DNA from: Hexactinellida sp. DTS-2022
Lineage: Eukaryota > Porifera > Hexactinellida
Direction of reading: 5' to 3'
Assembly: GCA_028753945.1 (NCBI GenBank)
Contig: JAPNXP010000012.1
Location: 310,001-374,000, forward strand
Length of the DNA: 64,000 nt
Under the pieces are notes generated by a model. It saw nothing but the letters and a program-made list of their open reading frames with translations, ran no database searches and was not told where the DNA came from. Positions 39,522-52,593 of this stretch are shown one piece after another (the first letter of the stretch is position 1; every line of letters begins with the position of its first letter). The position numbers and the translations under genes were made by a program.

Positions 39522-42500
39522 CTTGATTACCTAAAATGGAAATACAATGATTTTTCCTAGAAGTACAACTTTGTAAACAATTAAGAATCATGCAAAAGAC
39601 TAAATTTACAATAAACTCAATTAGTAACAGATTATTGTGTACGGCCACATATTTGACAGATATTTGAGATTAGACTCTTTTAGAAAAAAGAACAAAAGCT
39701 AGACAGAAAAGCCATAGTACAATTCTTATTCAAGCTGCTTTGATAGCTTAATAGATTGGCTTCCAAAACACAAACGACGAATTAGGAGATACAATTGTGT
39801 TCATTGCTATTAATAAATTCCAAATATTTACTTAATTAAGATATAATGGATAAGTATTGTCGGAAATTTAATGTTGAGATTCGAAGGAATATAAATCAAT
39901 AATTGCAAATTAATTGTGAATGAAAGAACAATCCTAGATGACATGAAAGTTTGATTCCTATTATGTTCAATAAACTATAAAGTTTCTTTTGGGTCCCATA
40001 CCTAGAATCTTTGTTATAAGCATTTACCGGGAATCCGCTTAAAACCACTGGCAGTTTCATTGGCTCTGAGCTGACCTGGTTTATCGTTGTGTAATTTGGA
40101 CCACTCAATTTCCATTATAATTTAAGGATTCAGTTCGGTTTTTATCTATTTCTCTCAGAAAAGAGATTAATCTAAAGGTCTATACAGATGCTCAAATACA
40201 TACTGCAACACCCTGAGGGTCAATTTAACATTGAACACGTTAATGTGTTAATTCGTATCAAGTTAGAGGTTATTGAGTAGTACAGGTTAGTTGTGATTCT
40301 TTGACAGGTAATTCAATTTAATTCGTGCAATCAATTGGATTATATTCAAATTATAATTTGCATTAATTAACAATTAAATTCAACGACGAATAAGGATCGT
40401 AAACTCAGGAGCGAGGGAGGGATCTAAATATTCGTAATTTTAATAATTACTATATCAGCAATAAAAGAAGTGAGTTGTTCTATTACGCACATCTAAAGTG
40501 ATTATATTTTATATGTAGTTTTCATCAGATTACTAGTACGTATATTACAGTTACAGGCAAGGGAAGAGAGAGGTTGTGTTTCATTCGTTAGAGAAATTGA
40601 AACAAACGATATCACTGTTATGTAATATCGTAAGGAGTGGGCATAATCCATTAGTTGGTATATGAGAACTCAAATCATAAGCACAGTAAATTGGAAATAA
40701 ACTGTCACAAGAAAGGAATGGCAAGTTAATTAATGAAATCTTGGAATTAATATAGACTGTATCATCGAGTAAAACTAATTTAATTGTATACGTCGTAATT
40801 AGATCATTGCCTAAAATGATGATCACTAACCCCAACCTGTGTAGGAGATGGAGTGGCCATGTAAATGGATATCTTAGTCCTGGGCAGGACTAACATCAAG
40901 ATAAGACATGGAATGAGGAAATGGATCTGTGTACGACTTTATGATGTTAGTTTATAGTTTCGCTTACGTGTGTTCTGTGAGAGATTGAAAGACAAAATGC
41001 AGACAGAGCGTCTCTAATACACAAGCAACACTTTGCATATAACAAGGGTCCTTCCCTCCTCAAATAATATGTAATCTTCAATATAATTATTTTAAAAATT
41101 TAAATATATTATTCATTAAATTTTTAACTAGTATATTTTTTGAAGTACTTGAGTGCAATTCATGTACGTAATTAAAGATGGTAATTAGGATGTGTTTATA
41201 CAAGGGGATTTGTCTATTACCCCGAGGGAATTTCCATTTGAGAACTTTTTGCATAAATACCACAAATATAAAAACAAAATCATACCTGGATCAGTAAGTG
41301 CAATAAACTGTTCACAAAAAATGTGAGAAGAAAGTAAATACGTTCAGACAGCGGGAGACAGTGCAATTAATAATTCATAAATTTAACATGGGACTGAATT
41401 TATACTGAATTGATCGGTAGAAACCCAACCGAGAAGTTAATGATCTGAGATATGCTGATGTTTTAGATAAAAACGGATGAAGCCAACGATCGGCAAATAG
41501 ACAATAGTAAAGGAGAGTGAGGTCAATAAGTTCATACAAGTAAGGAAATCCAAATTTTATCATCTATTGCTAAAAACTGATATCTCAGATAAATACAATG
41601 TAAATCGAAGCTATTATAGCACTTACGTCAAATAAATACCAAATCTGTTAGAGAGTGGTTGAAAATTTTGATAGAAAATGAACTAATGTAGGTCATCTGT
41701 GAAATTTATAGAAATGCTGATTTTGATGCAACACAAAATTATGATCACAATTAATAGAAATCTAACAAAGGTATCAAAAAATAACAATGATACCAACATG
41801 TGTTGCAACAGTATTTATGAATCCAGCAGAATTGATGTGTAGCAGTCAATTTACATTAGAATAGGAAGATTTGATAATTAATGCATTTATATTAGATCAG
41901 CAATGGATTTAATGGTATAAAGTAATTATGTAAATAACTGGCTGCTAATGATTTCCTAGAATTTAATTGAAAACCTTTATATTAAACCGATTTAGAAATT
42001 TTGTTGTTTATTTGTGTTATATCAGGTTATATTTGTTTCAAACATAAACAACAAAGTATTCAAATAATTCGTAAGTCAATATATAAATTCATTTAAATCT
42101 AACTCACTTGACTATGTTTTGTTCTTCAGTTTATAGCCCGTTGAGAATAATTCAAAATAATAGTTTTTAGTTATTTCCAGTCAAATGCAAGAATAGAAAT
42201 TATTGTCTATTTGAAAGAGAATCGCTTCTTCGGGTTAATATACATATTATTCTTTGAATAACAATGGGGCAACTTACGAAAGATTATCTCATAGATAATG
42301 TGGTAAGTTTTAATAAAAGATTTGATTAGATCCATTCCAAAGTCTCAGATAATGCGTGACATACTCCCAGGTGATGGAAAGATACAATTTCATTAATAAC
42401 GTTGGCTCCAAAATTTAAAATTGATTGGTAAAAATGATTCGTGTCGATTAACAAATGCTTTGCGTGGGTGAATGAATGAACATTAACATCTAAGTTCAAG

Positions 42501-42532
42501 GGCTCAATTAGAGGTTAAGTTGAGCGGTGATA
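39522..42532. other. 3-kb AT-rich region without recognisable genes
   Basis: This is the largest gene-free region in the window. Short frames occur but start without ATG or lack coding character. It may hold 5' exons or the promoter of the Frizzled-like gene, because an acceptor-like TTTTAG lies 9 nt before that gene's ATG. A 6-bp-stem hairpin (AGTCCT/AGGACT) lies near 40890. Confidence 0.55.
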
Positions 42533-43753
42533 TCAGTACTGAGGAATTGATGGGTCAATTAATTGAGACCAAACATTGATTCCTCCAATAATATCTTTAA
42601 ACTTGCGGGAAGATTTATATTCTGTCAACAAGGTGCTATCCTTAACAAATTTAACTGCCCTTTGTGAATCATTCCCATGATGACATAAGAAATAAATATC
42701 CTTCTTAGAATCGACCACACGCTCATTAATTAGTTCGATAGGCTCACCAGTATTCGACAGCTCTTCAATAGGAATATTAATCGAGTTTAACAAGTGACAG
42801 ATCTCAAATTCAACCTTCTTTCTACAGTCCACAATTTGATACTTGTCTTGATCTATTACTTGTAACGCCTCGACAGATACCCTCTCCTCTGGGGCTAGTA
42901 TTGACAAGACTACGCACTTGTCGTTAGGTTCTGCCCCACAGAACTTAGCATAGTCCACCAGAGCCCCCGCTATCTCAGGCCTGTCCCCACACACCCTACA
43001 GTCCCTGCTCCGGTCTCGCAACTGCACTACAGTGAACCTACCCGCCAGCCCGTCATACAGCAGCAGCTTACCGCTGTAAGACACCTCGAGACCGGTTATA
43101 ATCTTAACAGCCTCGAGGGCCTGCAGACTGCCTATCACCCCAGGCACCACCCCCAGCACCCCTCCCTCCGAGCAGCTGGTCACTGTCTCGGGCGGGGGCG
43201 GGGCTGGGAACACGCATCTGTAGCAGGGCCCCCCCGCGTGGTGGTACACAGTGAGCTGACCCTCGAACCTCAGGGCGCTACCTGACACCAGAGGCTTATG
43301 CAGCAGCACACTGACGTCATTCAGGAGATAGCGAGTAGCCACGTTGTCGGTAGCGTCGATAATGACGTCATATCCCTCTGCTATAGCCAGTGCAGTGTCT
43401 CGAGTGAGGAGAATCTTGTAGCAGATAACAGTCACGTTTGAGTTAAGCCGTGATATGGCCTCCTTAGCAGAATCAGCTTTAAACTGGCCTACTCCCTTCT
43501 CCGAGTGCAGCACTTGTCTGTGTAGGTTGTCGATAGAAACGGTGTCGTAGTCGACTAGCCCCAGCCTGCCGATACCGGCTGCTGCTAGGTACGTGGCAGC
43601 CGGACAGCCGAGCCCCCCCACGCCCACAATGAGACAGGAGCCGCGCTTGAGACGGGCCTGGGAGGAGGGACCGAACTCGTCCAGGATCAGCTGTCTGCTG
43701 TAGCGGGAAACCTCGCCGTGAGAGAGGCCATGAGTGGTAGCGCCAGAAGCCAT
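42533..43753 (-). CDS. MOCS3: MOCS3 / Uba4, sulfur-carrier adenylyltransferase-sulfurtransferase
   Basis: A single exon encodes 406 aa. The E1-like domain (about 15-260) has the nucleotide loop GVGGLGCPAATYLAAAG, the zinc pairs CYRC and CRVC, and the conserved catalytic Cys in ETVTSCSEGGVLG. The C-terminal rhodanese domain (about 285-400) has the persulfide cysteine in FLCHHGNDSQRAV. The enzyme activates URM1 and MOCS2A by adenylation and thiocarboxylation, for tRNA 2-thiolation and molybdopterin synthesis. Human MOCS3 is 460 aa. It lies 144 bp downstream of MCM6 on the same strand, with ACTAG three bases before its ATG. Confidence 0.93.
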   Translation of the reverse strand: MASGATTHGLSHGEVSRYSRQLILDEFGPSSQARLKRGSCLIVGVGGLGCPAATYLAAAGIGRLGLVDYDTVSIDNLHRQVLHSEKGVGQFKADSAKEAISRLNSNVTVICYKILLTRDTALAIAEGYDVIIDATDNVATRYLLNDVSVLLHKPLVSGSALRFEGQLTVYHHAGGPCYRCVFPAPPPPETVTSCSEGGVLGVVPGVIGSLQALEAVKIITGLEVSYSGKLLLYDGLAGRFTVVQLRDRSRDCRVCGDRPEIAGALVDYAKFCGAEPNDKCVVLSILAPEERVSVEALQVIDQDKYQIVDCRKKVEFEICHLLNSINIPIEELSNTGEPIELINERVVDSKKDIYFLCHHGNDSQRAVKFVKDSTLLTEYKSSRKFKDIIGGINVWSQLIDPSIPQY

Positions 43754-43897
43754 TTGCTAGTGAACCAAACACCAAATAACAATAAGAATAACAACAAATG
43801 CAAATTGACTGAATCATATAATCAATGCAGGATAGACAACAGCTACAAGAGTGATTGGGTTGCAAACATACACACACGATATTCCCACTAGAGTACC

Positions 43898-46857
<2,960 letters not shown>

Positions 46858-46920
46858 AGTCCACTATGTTGAGAATTATATTCACAATCACTAAATAATG
46901 GAATACAAATATTAAAATTA

Positions 46921-47150
46921 AAAACTAATTCCCTAGTGTAAATTGTAAATATACTCTGACTATGACACAGGTGTTCACATAAGCGGAACTAGACTATACA
47001 GATAACAACACCTGCAACAGTAGCACGAGAAGTATAAATACAGTCAAGTTGTGAGATCTAAGAGCAGAATAGATGCTCGTATTTGAGCGACAGTGGCTCC
47101 TATACGAGCATCAGTGGCTTTTTAAGAGCATCTAGTACTCGCATTGGAAA
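46921..47150. repeat. Dispersed repeat, copy 1, between WDR48 and MCM6
   Basis: This stretch is similar, in inverted orientation, to 62.78-63.06 kb. Shared blocks include CAGGTGTTCACATAAG, CACGAGAAGTATAAATACAG, and a run with GAGCGACAGTGGCTC and ATACGAGCATCAG. It contains an inner inverted pair CAGGTGTT...AACACCTG. No coding capacity. It fills most of the 408-bp intergenic gap. Confidence 0.8.
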
Positions 47151-47265
47151 GGCGGCAAAACGGGCGTTGACCGAAGGGCTCGTAAACTTATAATATTAGA
47201 TTCTAATTGAACTTGTATGTACAACTGAACACAAAGGTTATTTTAAGAGCAGTCAATAGATCGGA

Positions 47266-49357
47266 CTACGGATTGCTGTCTACATTATTTTCAATTTGTT
47301 CAGTGCTCTTCTTCTCACAAACCGGCTGTGTTACTTTATACCGATACTCAAGTTTTATATCCGTAGGGCTCTTCCAAATTTGGTATTTGATACTTCGCAT
47401 ATCTAAGTCGAGACTTAGAACCTGTCCGTTACACAAGACTTCCATAAGGTCTACGGCCTGTTCCTCCTCAGGGAGGTTCTTGTGGATCTGCTCATAAGTG
47501 TAGTCGATTATCTTTCTAATGGAAACAGTGTCGCAGCCGTTGAGGCGAGTGGGACCGGAAGGATTGAACAGACTGGCAGTCTTGTCCGTAGCGATTGACT
47601 TATGGGGAGTTATGGTGAAGTTGATTTTAGTCTGCTGAGGCAGGTCGCTGTGTAGGAGGTAGTTGAGTGCCCAGAGAGGCATCAGCTGTTTTAGCCTCTC
47701 TACGTGCTCCTTTTCGCCAGAGTGCTTAGCTAACAGGCGATATATGACAATGCCAGAGTCATCTGATTCGGTGAGGAGAATGGGCGTGTGCCCAGGGACA
47801 GACAGAAATCCGCTGTCGAGACTCTCCACTTTATCTTCGTCTTTCGTCTCCCTCTCCAACTCATGGAACTTCATAAAGTCGGCGAACACGCCCTTAAGCA
47901 CGAGACACCCGAGATTGAACTTCAGCCCCGGGTTCTCCTTCCCAGGCAGGTTCGTCTGAGAAGCCAGAATCCAAGCGGTGTTCCATCCCACCTCGTCGAT
48001 GCATATCGTTATGAGTCCTGTTTTTATTCGAACTGTGAACCAATTGGGGATCATATTATTCAGCATTTTTCGTTCCACCTCTTCGCGGTAACTCTCCAGC
48101 TCACCCTTGCCGAGAGTATCAACGAATTTCGCGTACATCACATCCCAGAGTTGGATGAGATCGGCAGAATCCTTGGTCAATATATGTCTCCTGTCTTTCA
48201 AGATGGAGAAGTCTTTAATCCTTGGTGTCCCGGGAATGCTCTTAGCAGGCTGTTTAGGCGCTGCGTAGCTCATGGCCATAGCGCTCTCCTGTCCATCCAA
48301 CGCAAGGAGATCGATTTTCCAAGCGTGAACAGTGGAGTCTGTGGTGGCGACCCATATCAGGGACTCCTCTTGGTCGATACAGAAATTGAGGATGGGAGAG
48401 CTCTCTTGCACGATCAGCTTAGTTGTCTGTGACTTTATATCCACCCAATAGATGGAGCCATCCTTGAGGCCAGCTAGCACTTGACTGATGTCACCTGTCA
48501 ATCAATAAAAGCTAAAGTCTAACCATAGATATATTTTCAAACAACTCACCTAGCTGCTTTACTGTCCACACGCTATCCGGCATTGTAATGGTGCGGACGC
48601 ATCTCTGCTGGGAAATGGACCAGAGCTTCAGGGTCTTGTCTGAGGACCCAGATACGCACCAGGCCCCGTCATCTGAGAGCGCTAGCGTCCGCACATTGTC
48701 CGAGTGTCCCCTCAGCTGCATCAGGTCCGGACCCTGCGCCCTGGGGTCCCACACACGCAGCATCTTCTCGGTAGATCCGCTCACGAGCAGACTACAGTCC
48801 GTGTTGACTGCAATGCTATAAATAGAGTCCTTCTGTCCGGACAGCCTGTTGCAGGGTTCATTGATTGAGGGCTGTGCGAGAGACCGAATCTCCTCCAGGT
48901 CCCAAATACAGATTCCGTGGTCGAGACCCGCAGAGGCGAATTTATTAACACTGTTAGCATAGGCCAGGGCAGTGACGTAATCAGTGTGGGATTGAAAGCT
49001 GTGCATAACCGATCCGTCTCTTAGGTTCCAGATCTTTATGAGTGTGTCTGAGGCCCCGCTTATGAGAAAGCTCTTGTCTTCCGATAAAATTATTGAGTTT
49101 ACCCAGTCCGAGTGTCCGTCCATGCACAGAGAGCACTTGATGCTCGCGGCATTATCCCTGGGGCAGTCCCACCTGCGGACGATAGAGTCTCGCCCACCGG
49201 TGTACAACACGCGGTTCTGGTCATCAAACTGCAGACAGTTAATGCCCGCCCTGTTCTGCAGCTCCTCGGGCTCTCTGATGACGTAAGAGATCGTGACCCT
49301 CTTCTTGCTGGTGCCCAGCCCTCCCTTACCCGACTCAGTTCGGGGCTTATCCGACAT
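47266..49357 (-). CDS. WDR48: WDR48 (UAF1), deubiquitinase cofactor, two exons
   Basis: Exons 48550-49357 and 47266-48494 are separated by a 55-bp intron and join in frame (TVKQLG, then DISQVLAGLKDG) to 678 aa (human 677). Eight WD40 blades fill the first 360 residues (GRDSIVRRWDCPR, GASDTLIKIWNLRDG, GSSDKTLKLWSI). An ancillary region and a SUMO-like domain end the protein. WDR48 activates USP1, USP12 and USP46 and helps FANCD2/PCNA deubiquitination. The true start is the ATG at 49357; an upstream GTG in frame is not needed. CTCTCTAG lies 8 nt before it. Confidence 0.93.
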
Positions 49358-49549
49358 TATTCCCACTAGAGAGACTGTGTAACCGAATGAGATTAATTAA
49401 TTGATGGTTATAAGTAACAAATAAATAAATTTATAATATACAGCACTCAATCCATCTAAAAGTAGAAATTACAAATAGACACGAATATACAAGTAATAAT
49501 CGAGAAAAAGAAATATAGTATAATACGTACATAAATCCGAAACTGTATT

Positions 49550-50890
49550 CTAATAGAACTGAATACAGCCCTCGTTCTTGAGACAGGCGGTGATAAACCC
49601 GCTCTCTCTACGAGAACACAAACCCATGCAGTACTTGAACTCTCCCAGGTTGGATCCCTCACTACCAATTCGGTGCATAAGAATGCCTTCAGAGTCAAAC
49701 ACCTTGAGACAGTGGTTCAGCCTATCGCTTATAGTCAAATTAAGCCACTGGTCGACTGCAAAGAAGTATGGGTCATAAACTTGAGCCTCTTTCCCTTGAG
49801 ATATAACATTGAGCTTCAGGTCACCCTCCACAGAAAATATGTGAATGCACTTATCACCATGGTCCAATACAATTACGTCATCATTCAACGGTGACATCCT
49901 CACACAGCGAGGCGAATCTAATTGTGTTTCACCGAAAAGTTTTATGAAAACCAGCTCAGGCGTGAAAACTTGTATTCGATTATTCTTGCTATCACACACG
50001 AACAAGTTGTATTTCGAATTAATCGCTATTCCTTGAGGAAATGAAAACTCTCCAAGTTCACTCCCAAAATGGCCAATTTTCCTCGCCGCCTCTCCATTAG
50101 AGATGCTGTACGACTTAACACAGTGCGACCACCACTGCGTCACGAAGAGCGTGTCTTTGTGGATACAGAGCCCCCAGGGCTGGCTCATCTTGCCGGGCCC
50201 CTCCTCCTGGCCGATGTAGTACTTGAAATCGAACTGAGCGGAGTAGACATGTACACGGTGATTGCCTGAGTCTGCAATGAAGACGTTTCGTGTGGCTGGA
50301 TCGATAGCAACGTCTCTGGGCTCTTGGAATTCTTGCGGGCCATCTCCATTCCTTCCATTCGCCATGACTGGCATTGATATGGATGCGTAGTAGTCGTTTT
50401 CGGTGATTGCGCCAGGGGAAGGTGAAAGGTCGTCTGCCTGTGGGGCGCAGTATGTTATCTCTCCCAGCTGGCTAATTCGCCGCATTATTTCGCTATCTAA
50501 CCAGCGAAACACCAAAGTTTTCTCGGTCTGGGCTTGGATAAGCGCCTCTACATGTTGTTGATGTTCATCCGGTGGATCTGTGACTTTCCCCATTGTAACG
50601 AATGAACTGTTATGGACATTAAGATTGCTGACGTCACTCGCTTCAAGTTCAACATGCACCCAGCTGCTGGTCCTGCCCTTCTCCACCTCCCCCAGTTCTC
50701 TCTCCAGGAGCCGCTCCTCCTCGCGGTGCAGCTCCTCGATGCGCTCCACCTCCCGCAGCAGCTCGGCCTTCCTGTACACCAATGCGAGAATCAGGGACTC
50801 GAACTTCTGAACAATTAGATCGCGGGTCCTATTGGCCCGAGCGTAGAAATCAGAGAACTCCTCGTTGTTCCGAGGAAATTGTTTCGCCAT
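49550..50890 (-). CDS. NHL-repeat protein with N-terminal coiled coil (TRIM-like without RING or B-box)
   Basis: A single exon encodes 446 aa. Residues 30-85 form a strongly charged coiled coil (RKAELLREVERIEELHREEERL). From about 185 to the end there are six NHL repeats, beginning FQEPRDVAIDPATRNVFIADSGNHRVHVY. The coiled-coil plus NHL order is that of TRIM2/3/32/71 proteins, but no RING or B-box cysteines are present, so E3 ligase activity is unlikely. NHL propellers bind RNA or proteins. The ATG has no close acceptor. It is the first gene of a four-gene minus-strand run with WDR48, MCM6 and MOCS3. Confidence 0.8.
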   Translation of the reverse strand: MAKQFPRNNEEFSDFYARANRTRDLIVQKFESLILALVYRKAELLREVERIEELHREEERLLERELGEVEKGRTSSWVHVELEASDVSNLNVHNSSFVTMGKVTDPPDEHQQHVEALIQAQTEKTLVFRWLDSEIMRRISQLGEITYCAPQADDLSPSPGAITENDYYASISMPVMANGRNGDGPQEFQEPRDVAIDPATRNVFIADSGNHRVHVYSAQFDFKYYIGQEEGPGKMSQPWGLCIHKDTLFVTQWWSHCVKSYSISNGEAARKIGHFGSELGEFSFPQGIAINSKYNLFVCDSKNNRIQVFTPELVFIKLFGETQLDSPRCVRMSPLNDDVIVLDHGDKCIHIFSVEGDLKLNVISQGKEAQVYDPYFFAVDQWLNLTISDRLNHCLKVFDSEGILMHRIGSEGSNLGEFKYCMGLCSRRESGFITACLKNEGCIQFY

Positions 50891-51452
50891 ACAATGTACA
50901 CGATATTTAAATATTTACTACCAGTTTAAATTAGGGCCTTCAAAGGTTACGTACGCAAAATTCCAAGAAAATTAACACCCACTCCCTATGTCACGCTTTT
51001 TGATCAGTTTGTAATACAAAATGGATGGTCTGCTTATACAGCCCCTAATGGTATAAATAGATAGCGTATAAAGATCTTTACAAATGAAGAATTTATTTTT
51101 AGCTGTTCAATCAATTTCTCATTAAACGACAGTTAATAGAGAGGCCGTTTATATTATTGCAAATTAGGACACTGAATGATTGATTGAAAATTACGAATAG
51201 TGTGCTGTCAAGAAGTCTAAGAACGAAGCAATACATCATCATGTGAACCCAAATTGTGTTTGATAAAAATGTTAAAACTGTATAGAATTAGAGCGTAAAC
51301 AACTAATAATAGTTGTCCAATATATTATTGCAACCATTCAACAAAATTAAAGTTAATAATTTTTACTCGAGCACCTCATGAAAAGCCGTGGAAATCCTGG
51401 AAGATAATATAACTAGAAATGTGAGATTTCAATGACGTTTGAATTCACGGAT
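50891..51452. other. AT-rich intergenic gap
   Basis: These 562 bp lie upstream of the NHL gene and downstream of TRAPPC5. No gene or repeat is apparent; the region likely contains the promoter for the NHL gene. Confidence 0.4.
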
Positions 51453-52010
51453 TCATTTGAGAGAGTCGAGTTGAAGCTCACGATCTATCACTTTGCTTTC
51501 GAATTCTATTTTGTAAGCCACTCCTCTGTGGATGTGTGCGCTAACCTTTGCAGGGAAAAGTGACCCTCTTAGAAACCCCTCTATTATACCAGCTGAAAAG
51601 TAGGCTGCATTAAAGGAGCCTTTTTCCGGCGGAACAGATATAAATTTGTTGACTAAAGATTCCTTTTCGATTAAATAATAAGTATTGTCAAAGTCCACCG
51701 CTCTCTCGATCCCATCAGCTTCCTTCCCGAATAAGTTTCTCCAGAGGGAAGATTTTATAAATACCAGAATATTAACAATTTTAGTGTCACGCTTCCCGTG
51801 CTTCTCCCTATGGAAAGTTAGGTCGATAACTGACCTGCCAACTCGCTGGCCCAACTCAGAGAGCTTATCTTGTAACTCTGGTACAGAGTTGACCCGTTGG
51901 TGACTGTACTGGACAATCTCAGAGAAGAGAAAGGCAAATGTGCTCAAATTAACATCACTCTTCCCAACTTTTGTTATCGGTTTGTCTAAGTAAAATTTCT
52001 TTTGCTCCAT
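51453..52010 (-). CDS. TRAPPC5: TRAPPC5 (Trs31), TRAPP core subunit
   Basis: A single exon encodes 185 aa (human 188). Matches run full length: VNLSTFAFLFSEIVQYSHQRVNSV, LGQRVGRSVIDL, KSSLWRNLFGKEADGIERA, TYYLIEKESLVNKFISVP, and FPAKVSAHIHRGVAYKIEF. This is the Bet3-family fold of the TRAPP tethering complexes, which activate Rab1 in ER-to-Golgi traffic. The start ATG at 52010 aligns with the family N-terminus. No acceptor-like AG lies close upstream. Confidence 0.95.
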   Translation of the reverse strand: MEQKKFYLDKPITKVGKSDVNLSTFAFLFSEIVQYSHQRVNSVPELQDKLSELGQRVGRSVIDLTFHREKHGKRDTKIVNILVFIKSSLWRNLFGKEADGIERAVDFDNTYYLIEKESLVNKFISVPPEKGSFNAAYFSAGIIEGFLRGSLFPAKVSAHIHRGVAYKIEFESKVIDRELQLDSLK

Positions 52011-52593
52011 ATTAATTTATTTTATAAAGCTAGTCCCTAATGGAATGCTATTGACAAATATTTAGAGTTTGATACACAAGTTGTGTATAATATTTAGAGT
52101 TTGCCACACAGTTGTGTGGGATATCAAACTTTGGCAACAAACGAGTACGGGAGGAATGCATTGTTGATATATTACAACACAAGGGCCATTTACAAGGTCT
52201 AAATGGAAAACTAACATGTTGAATAGATAAAAACCTAGGGTACAACAAGTGAAATAAACCTATTGTTTAGAGCATTTATAAGTTGGACACATTTGTAATC
52301 GATGAGATAGAAATAATTAAAACTCAAGGTTCTGATAGATTGAAAGGAACTTAGAAAGCTTAGAAATGGCTTCGAACCATTTAGGCACTAACAGACTAAC
52401 TGTAAAGGAATCTCAGTTAATGTAAACTAATACCCCATGCTCATTGAATTAAGTGGTCTTCCAAATTAAACTCAACATTTAGTGCAGATGTATAGGTTGT
52501 TATACAAGCATAGTTTGAAAGGTATAAACAACAGAAATGTTGCAAGAAAACATATCAAAATAGAGGAGCTTGCTAGGTAGAGCAACAGTTAAG
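52011..52593. repeat. AT-rich gap with a two-unit tandem repeat
   Basis: At about 52060-52125 two units of about 33 bp, each beginning TTTAGAGTTTG, are followed by small palindromes ACACAAGTTGTGT and CACACAGTTGTGTG. The rest is AT-rich without genes. Confidence 0.5.

Noticed and set aside
39896-40108. 70-codon minus-strand frame in the AT-rich gap
   Set aside because: No ATG start (a stop precedes the TTG), no recognisable similarity, and composition like the surrounding noncoding DNA.
40581-41563. Two short minus-strand frames with hydrophobic residues
   Set aside because: AT-rich chance frames; hydrophobicity follows from TTT/ATT codons.
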